This document shows positions 46,073 to 58,429 of a DNA stretch of 64,000 bases, in pieces; within the stretch, counting starts at the first letter, position 1; every line of letters begins with the position of its first letter. The DNA comes from Dichetophora obliterata (taxonomy: Eukaryota; Arthropoda; Insecta; Diptera; Sciomyzidae): NCBI GenBank assembly GCA_963920525.1, contig OY986439.1, positions 215,625,000 to 215,688,999 on the forward strand, given 5' to 3'. Below the pieces are notes generated by a model. It did no database searches. It worked only from the letters and a program-made list of their open reading frames with translations, and was not told the origin of the DNA. The translations under genes and the position numbers were made by a program.

Positions 46073-46369
46073 TATAGTCATAAGTTTTTATATGATTTGG
46101 CACTGTTGTGCGAAACTCCTTTGTTGTGTGAATTTATTTTTTATTGGCCTTTTTTCATAAAACTTTAAAGCAATTTTGTATTTTTGATCAGAGCCTTAAA
46201 CTCTTGCAGGGATTGTGTCTGTTTTTTGTTGTTTTTTCTCTTTTCACTAATCTTCTTTGGAGTTCAAGGAATTTGCCTAAAATCCCCAAATGATTGTGAA
46301 TAGAGTTCTTAGTTCCGCTAGAAAGCTAAAAATTATTTAATTAATTCAACATCAATTAAATTTTTATCA

Positions 46370-46500
46370 TTTCTCAAGGCTACTGAAGATGGAGCGGGTA
46401 GCACCTTCCGAAACAATCTGTCTAGTCTGCTGTGTAATTGACTCTGTACGGAGTTGCTGTTGTTCTTGCCTTCTTAATGACCTACTTGATCTAGAAAGTT
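46370..46500 (-). repeat. Fragment of inverted-repeat family D
   Basis: Read on the minus strand it matches 30500-30645: TAGATCAAGTAGGTCATTAA, CTCCGTACAGAGTCAATTAC and AGACAGATTGTTTCGGAA. Confidence 0.55.
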
Positions 46501-46859
46501 CATAATTTAAATCATGTCTAATCAAAGAACTGGTCGCAGTTAATTATCAAAATTCAAAATATTTTCATTACTTTCCTATGTAAGAAAAATTGGTGGACTT
46601 AACTTTAAATTTTGATGAAGTGTTCTGCCCCCCAGATGAAAATAGCTTCCGTCGCGTTTGTATATACTTACATACTTACTTAGCAGGTGGCACTACAATC
46701 TTAGTTCGTCGATTTTGCCCTCGCCCATGATATTTATAATATTTTCAAACAATTCTAGCTAATCTCATCTTAGAAACGGATTAAAATCATTTAAGTTCAT
46801 AATTGCTCTTGAAGTTAGTGTGAGCTGAAGTTAGTCAGAAACTGAAAATTTCAGTATGA

Positions 46860-47325
46860 AAAGTTGAGCAAAAACGTCAGTTCTTTGTTAATTCCATACG
46901 TCTTTGGAACTCACTTCCACCGTATCTACAGCGTATTTGCAATACAGCCATATTTAAATCTAAATTATCAGATTATTTGTCTTCCTTCTAACCAAAACTT
47001 TTATCTATTTTTACTTGATTCGCTATTCTATTATTTTTCTTCATTTATCTCTTTTCATTCGATTTCTTACCTAATTCATTTCTTTGTAATGATATTTTTC
47101 TCTCTTAATTTAAAGTTATTTTTATTTTTTTTTTTTTTTTTTTTTTTAATTTTCAGTTTTAAATTCTTATAAACGTTTTTTAAAAAACTGTTTTTGATCT
47201 CAATGTATTAAATTAATTAATTTCTGTTCAAGTTATGTTTAAGTGTTTAATATTAAAAATTTGTTGATTTATATCCACACATGTTATCGGTGCTTAACTA
47301 TAAGTTTATTTCTTACAAGCGCTTA

Positions 47326-47356
<31 letters not shown>

Positions 47357-47360
47357 AAAC
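46860..47360 (+). pseudogene. Non-LTR retrotransposon 3' end (RT C-terminus and tail)
   Basis: The frame 46860-46991 encodes [20 protein letters not shown] and ends LSDYLSSF-stop. This is the RLWNSLP C-terminal block of jockey/CR1-type reverse transcriptases, the same block that ends the copy at 18594. A T/A-rich 3' untranslated region follows, with a run of about 22 T at 47127-47148. It ends in (AAAT)n at 47325-47357, the simple-repeat tail of such elements. A longer overlapping frame (46864-47172) is a shadow. Confidence 0.75.
47325..47357. repeat. (AAAT)n tail repeat
   Basis: Eight uninterrupted AAAT units at the 3' end of the non-LTR fragment. Confidence 0.9.
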
Positions 47361-47439
47361 AAAATGGAAGTTTTTTAGTTGTATGGAAAAAGTTTTACTT
47401 TGCCTTGCAATTACTTTCGCTTGAGTTAAGGTGTCACTT

Positions 47440-48260
47440 AGGAATTTGTTCATAGACAGAGTCGGAGTGGAGCGGTGACTTATTTACTTTGGCATCCTTT
47501 GGCGTTAATATCAAGCTAGCGCTTGCAAGTGTGCGAAATAAATATAACTACGACGCCTACATAAAGAGACGCACGCACATAAACAAACAACAAACATAAA
47601 TATAAAGTACTACATACATAAGAATGCAGTGACGCTAACATAAATTTCTTATTCAAGACTTAAGTTCCATAATATTTAATAGATGTTATTTTGTTCACGC
47701 CACTGTAGGTACATCCACAACTTCTGACATCTTCTGTATTCAGTTACAGATACTTTTTTTGTATGTGGCTATGAGTTTTGAGTTGTTTTTTTCCTCAATT
47801 TTGTTTGAGCCACACGCTACCATTTTATTTAGTGCTTGTTGCAAAAGTCACCATTTTGTGCTGTGACAGCACCCAGCAAGCATCTCCACGACCAGTCGTA
47901 ACAACAGCACTCAACACTCGAACCAACCCCCAAATTGTCACAGCAGCAGCAACAGCAGCAGAAGTAGTAGCAGCAGCGCTTGTGTACATAACACCCACAA
48001 TCATGCCGCCTTTGTTGCCGCTCCTGCTGTTCCTGCTGCTGCTGCTTCTGCTCATCTGTTGACAAAATCATCCCTTCTAGCGCATTCTTCCAGCCACGTA
48101 GCAGGTAAATATGTCGTTGTCGTTCTTTAGGCTTTGTGCAGCTGACATTTTTGCTGTAATTATTTTTCGCCGCTTCATTCAGTCTGAACAGCGAAGATGC
48201 GAGTGAGCCGGTAGCAAAAAGTTGAAATTTTTTAAAGAACGGCAATTTTCGTCAGGGATT
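47440..48260. other. Apparently unique island with CAG/CTG runs
   Basis: GC-balanced sequence with (CAG)n-rich stretches at 47938-47975 and CTGCTG runs at 48022-48050. The 94- to 138-codon frames on both strands are driven by these triplets and overlap each other. No domain seen. Likely ancestral intronic or intergenic DNA. Confidence 0.4.
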
Positions 48261-49076
48261 ATTTCTAATAGATATTAATTTTGACTGATTTGCAAGTTTG
48301 TGTTAATAAAAAGAGTTTGTGTTGGCAGAGCCTTAGAAATGGCTTTCAAAAATAAATAAAATTTATTCTCTAAAATTATCAATTTATTTATTATAAGTAA
48401 AAATATTATTATTATAAGTAAATATTTGAATAAGTAAATATATTAAAAAAACTATACAATAAAATTCTTTTCTCAACACATTTTTCTATGACTTACCCTT
48501 AAAACTTGAAAATTTACTGCAACGCCGTTTGTCTTATTCTGGAAGAGAAGGTAACCCTTACAGCTAACTCTCACAACAAACCTGAAATTACAACAAACAC
48601 ACACTTAACTCGCTCTATGTTAGCTACAGTTTGTGTGTGTGCAGCGAAGAGTTTTTTGTGACTTAACAGAATGTGTTAAGAATTTTTAAGAAGTGTGTAT
48701 TTTTCTCTGCAGATGGCAGCACTGTATAAATGTTAAGAGAACAATTCAGGAATTAGTTTTCAAAACACACGGTAGATGACAGCACTGTGGATACAAAAAG
48801 ACTTTTCGCAACGGATGTTTTGTTGTTTCCTGTACGAATTATTGGAGTGGTTGGTTTGTCGAAGAATGACCCAAAGTAATCTTTAGTTATGCTTAGCCAG
48901 CAGTTGAGAAATATTATTAAGTGGTTAAATAGTTCATTAGTGGTTTTTTATTATACATTATATGATATATTTTTATAAATGTATACATTTTTTTTATTAG
49001 AAACCGTATTTCAGTATACATTTTTAGTTCTACAGAAAAATTGTTTTCATTACTATTTGCAATAGTTTATTTATTA
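48261..49076. other. AT-rich sequence with a duplicated GCAGCACTGT motif
   Basis: AGATGGCAGCACTGT (about 48712) and AGATGACAGCACTGTGG (about 48774) lie 62 bases apart. No gene. Confidence 0.3.
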
Positions 49077-49734
49077 CTAGCTGTTATACCCGTGTTACTC
49101 GAGAAGTTATATATCTATACTAGCAGGCCACTGTTTTTTAGGTGATAAGGCTAGTTTTGCGATATCCGATTTAGTGATGCGATATGGCATCATCGTCCTT
49201 ATTGGGTTAAGACAATACATATCAAAGAAATACAAAATGCTATTTTTCTTTTGTATTGTTTTGGAGCGCCGCTCTGCATTTATATGTATCTCACTTTTCG
49301 CCTTGTTCGAGGTTCATCACTTTTATTTTGCTGCACTGTGCTAGCTGAGCACTAAGAGAAAGAGAAAAATAGAGAGCAACATTAATTTTATTGAAACTCT
49401 CGCAACACAAACGCGTGAAAAGCCAACGAATAAGCAATGCGTGGTAGCTGCGATGATTTTTTTTATAAAATTTAATACCTTGATTAAATATATTAATTAT
49501 TAAAATTTTGTAAGAAAAATACCCCTAAATAAATCTGTAGCACATATGTATATGATATTTTAAATTTTTTTCATAAAAATCGGCCCAGTACTTTTGGAGT
49601 AAAGTCGTAACTTTGAATTTTCACTTCAGTTTTTTATTTATATATATATATATACATATGTATACATAAAATTCTTTGTAACTGAACTCCTCCTAAACGG
49701 CTGGACCAATTTTGATGAAATTTGGTGTGTGAGT

Positions 49735-51860
49735 GCGACTGGGTCTGTAGATGGTTTTGTTTTAAAGTTTTACCCGGTAGGTGGCGCTGTTGTTGCTGTG
49801 GCAGTGTTTGAAGGGGTATTTGAGAGTATAACTCGGAAACGGATCGAGAAATTGTCATGATTCTTTCACTACACCATTACTTTTTATGCAAAAAAATTAC
49901 AAAAATACAAAATGAGTAAAAAAAAACCAAAAAAATCTTGCTTTTTCTAAAAATTTTGATAGATTAAGATAGATTTTTCGATCGTATAAAACGTTTTTGA
50001 ATTTTTACGATAGAAACTTTAAATCAACCCTGGGCGACTGGGTCTGTAGCAGAGCTGTAAAAGAATACAATCATTTGTGATTTTAAATCATGTGATTTAT
50101 ATTCAAAATGAATGCAATCATTTTTCCAAATCATTGAATGTGATTTGAAATTTCAAATCACAATCAATGATTTGAAAAAATGATTGCATTTATTTTTTCA
50201 AATCATTGATTGTGATTTTAAATTTCAAGTCCCAATCAATGATTTGAAAAAGTGATTGCATTCATTTTTTCAAATCATTGATTATGATTTAAAATTTCAA
50301 GTCCCAATCAATGATTTGAAAAAAATGACTGCAATCATTTTTTCAAATCTTTGGTTGGAAATTATTGACTGCATTCGCGATATTGCATTCATATATTTAA
50401 ATCATTGAAAACAGTCACTGTAATCTCAATAATATAATGTTTTAAAATATCAGTGTGAAGTAAGTAAGATATTTTTATTAAACAGTGTGTTTGGATCAAT
50501 GCTTCAATCCGGCTTCGATTGAGTCATTGGGAGAAGATGAGAAAACACATTTTATAGCGAGGGGTCCATGTTTATCTGTAACATATCTTATTATCAAAAG
50601 TATTGATATCTCTGTTGAACAAGTATTGGAAATTCATAGACTAATATTATTTGTTTAATAGTTTATCTTTGTTACTTGCAAGCAAAATTAATTTTTGAAG
50701 AGCTTTTTAATTGTATTTTGTTATTTATTGTTCGGTTCGCTCTCGCGCTCTTTTACACGTTGAGCTTACTCTTTTAATATTTCAATTTCTTATGCACGGT
50801 TTAAAATCTTGGAATAAATTTTCGTACAGCTAAAATATTGCATATTTTTTAACCTTGCGGTTTAAAATTTAAACTTTCACAAATACTAACCCATAACTAA
50901 AATTTTTCTGTACTAAAATTTAACCAAAGAAATATTGCAAAGCTGAAACTCAATATTAGGCTATTCGGTTCATATGCATGTTTATATCTTTTGTTTCGTA
51001 TAGCGCAATAGCCCAGTGGTTAACGTAGTAATAAACAGGCAGTACAATTAAATTGTCGTGTAAAAATGTTGCTCAGAAACATGTTGCGATAATTTCACGC
51101 AGCGGAACAGAATACTGGTCTGACGAAAATGTTGTGAAAATTTCCACGCTTTAAAAATTTGAATTTTGTTACTTCTAACAAAATATTTTATATTAAATAA
51201 AAAAAATAAACAAAAAATGATTTATATGAATGAATGCATTCATTTGTGATTTAAAATCATTCAATTCCCAATCAATGATTTGAAAAAGTGATTGCTTTCT
51301 TTTTTCAAATCATTGATTGTGATTTGAAATTTAAAATCTCAATCAATGATTTGAAAAAATGATTGCATTCTTTTTTTCAAATCATTGATTGGGACTTGAA
51401 ATTTCAAATCACAATCAATAATTTGAAAAAAAGAATACAATCATTTTTTCATATCATTGATTGAGATTTGAGATTTGAAAAAATGAATGCAATCAATTTT
51501 TAAAATCATTGATTGGGAATTAAATGATTTTAAATCACAAATGAATGCATTCTTTTACAGCTCTGGTCTGTAGATGGTTTTGTTTTAAAGTTTTACCCGA
51601 TAGGTGGCGCTGTTGTTGCTTTGGCAGTGTTTGAAGGGGTATTTGAGAGTATAACTCGGAAACGGATCGAGAAATTGTCATGATTCTTTCACTACACCAT
51701 TACTTTTTATGCAATCAAAATTACAAAAATACAAAATGAATAAAAATAAACAAAAAAAAAAATCTTGCTTTTTTTAAAAACTTTGATAGATTAAGATAGA
51801 TTTTCCGATCGTATAAAACGTTTTTAAATTTTTACGATAGAAACTTTAAATCAATCCTAC
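49735..51860. repeat. Tandem unit of about 300 bp, second copy split by an insertion
   Basis: Unit 1 (from 49735) runs from GCGACTGGGTCTGTAGATGG to GATAGAAACTTTAAATCAAC. Unit 2 starts at 50034 with the same GCGACTGGGTCTGTAG, is interrupted at 50050-51565, and continues with ATGGTTTTGTTTTAAAG to about 51860. Each unit carries TAGGTGGCGCTGTTGTTGCT. Confidence 0.85.
50050..51565. mobile_element. hAT-type foldback element with perfect 8-bp TSD
   Basis: The ends CAGAGCTGTAAAAGAATACA and, inverted, CAGAGCTGTAAAAGAATGCA are followed by ATCATTTGTGATTT. GTCTGTAG flanks both sides (50042-50049 and 51566-51573), and the uninterrupted sibling repeat at 49735 gives the empty site directly. Both ends contain about 300 bp of alternating inverted units (TTCAAATCATTGATTGTGAT and its complement), able to form long hairpins. 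The central 50400-51170 is non-repetitive and AT-rich, with no transposase. The element is 1516 bp. Confidence 0.92.
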
Positions 51861-52699
51861 ATTTATGTTTACCCTATGAAAGAACATTAAACGCTTTCAT
51901 TTTATTGTTTTTAATTTAAGAACGATATTTTAAAATTATGTTTTAATTTATTTTTTTTCAATACTAAAGTTTGTGTTTTTTTAAATTTTTTCTAATCAAA
52001 ATGTTTAACTGTAAATGTTTACTATAAAAGTATATATAAAAGCATTTTTTTTAAAAAATTTTTGTTTTTAATTGTACTATTTATTGATTTGAAAATTTTA
52101 AGTCTATATATTATAGTCTTTTCACAAAAAATGTTTTAAATTGAGTCTTTTTATTTTTTTTTTCGATGTTGTGCTGAGTGTTACTTTCCAAGCTTGTTAA
52201 AATTCTTTCATTTCAGTGGAGGGGGCTCCAACCCCCTAAACCCAAAAACTAAGGGTTTTCTGAGAAGAACGCATTTCCTTAATGTAGGAAAGGTCATCAC
52301 CTCAGAATGAAAAAAAAGTTTAAAACTTAAAGTTTTAACTGATTACCTGGTGGTTATATCTTAGGTAACGATGTTTTATGAAAAAGAATTTGTATTAAAA
52401 ATCTCTATAAGTTTGAAGACAAGTGAATGTTTTACGTTTCAAAATACAAACAATTTATAAGATTAAATTAACGCAAAATAAGATGGTAAAAAGTATTACA
52501 ATAACAAAATAACTGTTAGTTTTAAAAATTCGGAGGGGGCGTGGCCAAAAATAAAGTATGTAGCAATTTAATCTAAGGTGCACTAAATATGTATACCAAA
52601 TTGTAGTGCAATCCGTAGAGCCGTTTAGATTTGTCAAAAGTTCAAACAAACAAACAAACAAACGAACAAAAAGAAAATAGGTTTTATTGATATAGATAT

Positions 52700-53690
52700 T
52701 TCTGTTGCTTAATTATGTTCTTAACTATAACAAGTACGCTTTATATGCGGCACATTTTTAGAACCATGGATACATGGCAGTTGAAGTGTTAAATTAGCAT
52801 TAAAGCTTGTTATTGCTGTTGTCTCAATCTGGGTTTTAATACTCTGCGACCTTTATGCTGTCGGCTCAGCACAACTCTTTATTTTGCATTTCGAATTAAA
52901 CTTAATTTTTTTATAATTTTTATTATTATTACAATTTTTATTTTTATGAAAATTTGATTTCAGAAAGCAAGTAAAATTTAATGGGCTGGAAACTGTCCTT
53001 ACCAAGGCACCAGCAAAAATGCTGACATACAACAATAACAACAGCAGCAGCAGCAGGCATCAGAATCATGCAAATTTTGCCCAAAAATTAATGGAGCAAC
53101 ATTGTCCGTCAGCCAAGCACACATACTCATAACATGTATAAACAATCATAAATACTGCTACACTCACAATCCACACATGTTGTTGTAGTAGCTAGCGTAA
53201 AAATTGCGCCTGGCTATGCTATCCAGCTAGGCAACGGTTAAATCATCTGTAAAAGCGGGTCGGGCGAGAAAATTAAATTGGCCGAAGCTGGTTGAATCCA
53301 TAACTGTTGGCAACACTCGAAGGCTATGGCTTGTCCTGTTCAAGTTCTACTTTCTGCTGGCTGGAATCAAAATGCTGCTGGTACGACACATAAATGCCGA
53401 GACAAAACACACCAACACACACAACCAGCAGCAAGCTTGTGCGTGTTAATGTACGAGCACTAACATACGTACAAACAAACACGATTGTTGTAGCCGAGCC
53501 GTGAAGTGGGAGTAAAGGATATACTAGATTGTGAAAGGCTTCAGTTTGCTGACTACTTAAAATGGTCCATCCATCCATCCATCCATCCAATCAAGGGACA
53601 CATACAGGACATTGGAGAAAAAACACAGCTAAACGAATTTTGCAATCAAGAATCACATTAAGTAGGAAGAAAGAATGAATGACTTTGCTT
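52700..53690. other. Apparently unique island
   Basis: Mixed-composition sequence with a CAG run at 53042-53055 and a (CCAT)n microsatellite at about 53565-53588, which yields an artefactual DGWMDGW peptide on the minus strand. No transposon ends. No coding gene recognised. Confidence 0.35.
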
Positions 53691-55179
53691 ACATTAAAGT
53701 GGTGAGTTTGAAAAAAAAACCAAAAATTGATACACTTTTAAATCGATAACACAGAAAAATCTTAACATTTTTTAGAAAAACCTCAAAAATCATATGATCG
53801 ACACAAACATTTGTAAAAACATTTCTATAAAAACAAATTTGAAAAAATTATAAATCAACATTTTGAAAATAACACGTGTTATTGTATTATATACTAGTAT
53901 TCCCGGGCAGACGTTGTCCTGCAAAAGACCGCCTTACTTCTGTATACGCATTTGCATGCTAATTGGAAAAAAATATCTATTATACACATGGTGTAATTAT
54001 AAGGCTGAAAGCTTCAGTTGCAGAGTTTTTTATAAGGCGTGGCTTTTATCCGAATATTTTAGCATGAAACTCCTTTTTATTTATTCAAGCTTATGTGCAC
54101 ATTATCAAGTTTAAACATCAATTCTTTTTTTTTAATTATTAAGATTTTACACTTTTCATTTATTATGACGTCACTTTGTATGGGAGGTTGGTGGAATTTT
54201 CATTGTTCTTTACCAATTTCCTAGCATCGAGTGCGTAGTAAAGATTACAACTTTTTTGCAAAATTTGAAACCATTGTACCCAATTTCGTGGAATTTAAGG
54301 AGATTTTACAGTTTTCATAAAGTCACTTTTATGGGAGGTAGACGTGGTTTTGATGTGCAAAAAATGAGGTCATTAGATTATTTTTTGTGGAATTAAAAGA
54401 GAAAGTAAAACACTTGGTAAAGTCACTTTAAAGAGGAGGTAGGCGTGGTTTTCATTCGATTGCGCTCACTTTCGAACTTGATCTGTATTTTTGAATATAA
54501 AGCTTGCATATTGAATTATGTTATGATAGCTCTAAATCGACTCTGAAGGTCAGGCGAATAGAATCCCCTCTGAATAGGGGTATATTAATTTTGTCACTCT
54601 GTTTGTAACGTTGTTAGTATTCTTTATCAGCATCACCTCCTGAGTCGATTTAGCCATGACCGTCTGTCCAAACAGCCCAAAATTTAATAGCTATTAAAAC
54701 AAAATTCAATATATAAGATTTATATTTAAAAATGGAGGTCAAGTTCGAAAATGATCCAAATTGGTTGAAAACAACGCCTACCTCCCATACAAAGTAACTT
54801 AACCAAAACGGTAAAATCTCTTTAAATTCCACAAAAATTAATCTAATGACTTCAAATTTTGCACATTAGCTATAAATTTTAATATGAACTTTGAGTATTA
54901 AATTTGTAAAAATCGGATAAAAATCCCACCTACCTCCAATACAAAGTGACTTAATCAAAACGGTGAAATCTTTTTAAATTCAACAAAAGTGAATCTAATG
55001 ACTTAAAATTTTGCACATAAGCTTTAAGCTTTAATATGCACTTTGAGTATGAATTTTGTAAAAGTCGAATAAAAATCATCGCTACCTCCCATACAAAGTT
55101 AGTTTACCGAAATGGTAAAATCTCTTTCAATTCCACAAAAATTAATCTAATGACTTCAAATTTTGCACATAAGCTTTAA

Positions 55180-56880
55180 CAATTGAATCACAGCTGCGAA
55201 TAACGTTGCAAAAGCCACTTTTTGCAAAACCGATTTTATTGCAGATTACCGTTAACATGACTCTCATACATTGCCTTAACACCAAATCAGCCAAAAATAT
55301 GCACCTTATCGCTATCAAAAAGTAATAAGAATGTGTCAGTCGGTGGAAGAACGTTGTAGTTATATACAAAATTATTAAAGCTGAATTATCTAATGTAATT
55401 GATAAGTGCAAGAGATGCACAAAAAGAAAGTCCAACGTTGAAAATTGAATTGATAATAATAATAAAAGATTGAAGAATTGTGGCAATGAATATATTTAAA
55501 GAAAAAAAATATACTTCCAAAAAAAAGCTCCAGAGCAGGTAAAATGGAATAACGGTGTCAGTTCACATTACTTTTTTAGGTAATTGCACTGTTATTATAT
55601 AGATTTGTGATTGTCTATGCTTCTTTTCTTGCAAAAACATTCAGCATAAGTGCAATAAAGGAACATTATTTTAAATTCTACAAAAAAAAAACAAAAACTA
55701 AAATGAACAAACAGCTTTCTTAACATGTTTAATAGAATTGTGCGAGGTGACTCCATAAGAACTCAAAACTTGGCAAATTATACGATGCCAGTTCTTAGAA
55801 AATAACCCATTCAAGTAAGTGATGAAGCAGTATGGAACTGCCTACAGTTGTTTATCAAAGTGTCTACCCATAACAGAGTCCACCTCATTTGGGTACCAGG
55901 CCATAGCGGCTACTGAGGAAACGGGATTGAGGATGAACTAGCCAGGAAAGTAGCTGTAAGTTCCATGCGGCACTATGCGCCATAACGTTAATATGTGGCT
56001 TAAAAGAGAGGCACTTCATTACTGGAGGGAAACTTAAGGTAACAGACAGGCAAAACATTCATGCCAACCACTTTGCTCCAAAGAACGAAACAATTCCTTA
56101 CTTTAAGTTTAACATCTATCAGACTTGTCACAGGTTTCTTAACTGGACATTGCAAGGTAAATAAACACTTATTAACCATGAATCAATCAGGAAGATCTGT
56201 GCAGATTATGTTACGAAGATGAAGAAACAGCAGAGCACATTTTGTGTCACTGCAACGGTCTAATTAGGACCCGACTTCGCTACTTAGGTGCATTGTACCT
56301 AGAACCGCACCAAATAGCGGATAGTTCACCCAAGGACATCGCTCTGTTCCTAACGAACCTAACGATTAAGGATGAACTATAACTTATAGAGGTTTGTTAC
56401 ATTAGGCCCTTGAAGCCGCAGTAACTAGGAGACTAGCTTCCTCCTCACTTAACTATCTATCTATCTAAGTGATGAAAAGGATATCCATGCAATGGCTTCA
56501 TATTTGCCTTAAAAGTACGCCGAGTTCTATAAATCAATCTGCAGTTAAATTACGAAAAATATTAAGTTTGTGAAATACCAATGAGATAAGTCTTCTTATA
56601 TGGGTTTGCTTTAACTGCACGAATATCGTTTTAAAAGCCATCGCACTCTCTGTTTTGCAACGTGGAATAACGTTTTAAGAACGTTAAAAGATATGTAACG
56701 TTTTTCCATTTTAAACATTAATAATACTTAATTTACAAACCAAATATTATTATTAAACAATTGTTTTTTAATAATTCTACAAAACAAGTATCAATTCTGC
56801 TGCATTTAACAGGTTTTTTATATATTGTGAACAATTTCTTTTTTGTCGCTTAAAACGTTATTTGCGGCTGTACTTCAATT
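55180..56880. mobile_element. Inverted-repeat element B, second copy
   Basis: The left end CAATTGAATCACAGCTGCGA and the inverse complement of the right end (AATTGAAGTACAGCCGCAAA) share the terminus of the 24006-26965 element and continue with ATAACGTT. It splits one 165-bp array unit, so it inserted there. CAATT at both junctions may be a 5-bp duplication, but the boundary is ambiguous. It contains a non-LTR fragment. Confidence 0.65.
55830..56382 (+). pseudogene. Non-LTR retrotransposon RNase H and C-terminal zinc motif, decayed
   Basis: The frame from 55830 reads VHLIWVPGHSGY, then a stop, then GNGIEDELARKVA. This is the RNase H signature (WVPGHSG-GNE-AD-LA) of I/R1/LOA/jockey-type elements. 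After several frame breaks the 3' part reads CRLC/CYEDEETAEHILCHCNG (a CCHC-like motif) and ends LTNLTIKDEL-stop at 56382. The tail at about 56450-56470 is (CTAT)n. Multiple stops and frameshifts show it is dead. Confidence 0.8.
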
Positions 56881-57050
56881 AATATGTACTTTAAGTAAGA
56901 AATTTTGAAAAATCTAATGAAAACCAGGACTACCTCCCATTCAAAGTGAGGCTCCCAAAACGTGAAAATCTCTTTAAATCTCACAAAAATATACATCGTG
57001 ACTTCAAATTTTGCACGTACGAAATTTGTAAAAGTCAAATACACATACAG

Positions 57051-58429
57051 AAATAAAACTTCTCAATACAAAACTTTCAATTTCAATAAATTTTTCTGGG
57101 AAATATTCATCGTGCATAATTTTTCATATTTGAAGCCTAACGAATATATCTGTAAATTGACAAGGAAATATAATAATTATTGCGTGTAAATGATCTTTTC
57201 CAAGTAGAAAAATCATGAACCTTCTTTGATGTTGGCGTCCCTTTGCCTAGGAAAACCATTTTTAAATATAAAACAGATTCGCATTCTGTGTTAAGTCATT
57301 TCACAAACTGCGTCATGTAACCCAATTTGAGATGGAATAGTGACAAAATTATTTTTTAAGCTTGCACGAGAGGTATGTTGACAACATTACTTTCTCCAAT
57401 CATAAACGATTTTTGCGGGGGCCACTCACTGCGTTTGTAGTAATCCTTCGCACTACTGTCCCACTCACAAAGTTAGGGATACTTAGTTTGCATTCCAAAT
57501 AGTTTAGTGGGGACTTTCAAATCTGAGAGAATATTCTATTGATATTTTGTGTATTCAATTACCCTCAGAATCTTCGACATAGTTATGTACGTTTAGAAGA
57601 TTGTTTCCGAATAAGGAAATAAAAGAAAGGGCCTAATAGGGATGAAAGAAAGATAGGGCATAAGAAAATACACTATTTTTAAAGGAATTCATTAAAATAT
57701 ATTTAATAGAACCGTCAAAGTGATACCTGAACGCTTCTAAGACCTATGCACCAACGAAGGCATAACTTCTTATTTACAAATCAATTTAATAACTCAGTCA
57801 ATTTTCATCCGATTTTCATAAATAAACATTAATAAAGTGTATTTTCAGAAAATTATTACGTTTGTAGTAGTTTTTAACAAAACTTTGGCAGTAAATAATC
57901 CATAAAGGTGAAAAAATTGGAAAAAAGGTAAAAATGTTAGGTTTGACCGCTTATAATTTAAAAGAGGTATTGTTAATGTTCTAAAGATATGTTTTTATTT
58001 TGAAAGTTTTTTCTTTTGTTTTTCCAAATCCGTTTTAAAATAAAAAGTCGGTTAAAAAATTGCTGAGCTAATGACTGTTTAATGCGTCAAGTACCAAAAA
58101 ATCGGGGTTTTAACGGTAAAATTAAAATTGGGGGTATGGTATCATGTTTTACTCAACCATATCTATAACCTGTGCTATGTCACTTCAAAAGTATATACGT
58201 CTTTTTAATAAGTATATAAATCGAATGAATTCTTAGATACTACCACAGGTATTAGTAACACTTCACGAATTAATTCGTATAGATATCATGACACAAATAC
58301 TTCGTATATTTGACGAACATTCGTAGAATGCACAAATATTTTTTTTTTTCACGAATATCATTCGTAGTCATTTTACTAATACATTGTTTCTAGTATACAT
58401 ATGTAGTTGCAAGTAATCTTTTATCATTC
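57051..58429. other. AT-rich sequence, no gene seen
   Basis: The segment 58230-58390 is rich in ATTCGTA and ACGAAT words in both orientations and may be the remains of a palindromic element. Nothing else was recognised. Confidence 0.3.

Larger units (their letters stand above)
49077..52698 (-). mobile_element. Helitron-like complex, minus orientation
   Basis: The minus strand ends in GGGTATAACAGCTAGT (CTAG at 49080-49077), a Helitron 3' terminus. Near 52698 the minus strand begins TCTATATCAATAAAACC, a Helitron 5' terminus, followed by TTTGTTTGTTTGTTTG and ACGGCTCTACGGATTG. Whether these two ends belong to one insertion is uncertain, because a plus-oriented start-like sequence (TATACATAAAATTCTTTGTA, then TCCTAAACGGCTGGACCAAT) lies at 49655-49710. 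Contains the tandem unit described next and a hAT-type element. Confidence 0.5.
53894..57050 (-). mobile_element. Helitron-like repeat region, minus orientation
   Basis: The minus strand ends CCCGGGAATACTAG (CTAG 53897-53894), a Helitron-type 3' terminus. Sequence from about 54170 to 55180 and 56880 to about 57050 is an array of roughly 165-bp units with CTACCTCCCATACAAAGT, AACGGTAAAATCTCTTTAAA and ATTTTGCACATAAGCTTTAA. The block CTCCTGAGTCGATTTAGCCA (54640) is shared, inverted, with 10955-10980. The 5' end was not located. Element 55180-56880 interrupts the array. Confidence 0.5.

Noticed and set aside
47829..48245. 138-codon minus-strand frame, rich in Gln and Cys
   Set aside because: It overlaps frames on the other strand and its composition comes from CAG/CTG triplets. 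No domain or codon signature.
51001..51030. GCGCAATAGCCCAGTGGTTAACG, tRNA A-box-like
   Set aside because: No B-box at the expected distance. It lies inside the hAT-type element and is probably chance or a remnant.
53565..53590. Repeated DGWMDGW peptide at the start of a minus-strand frame
   Set aside because: Created by a (CCAT)n microsatellite.
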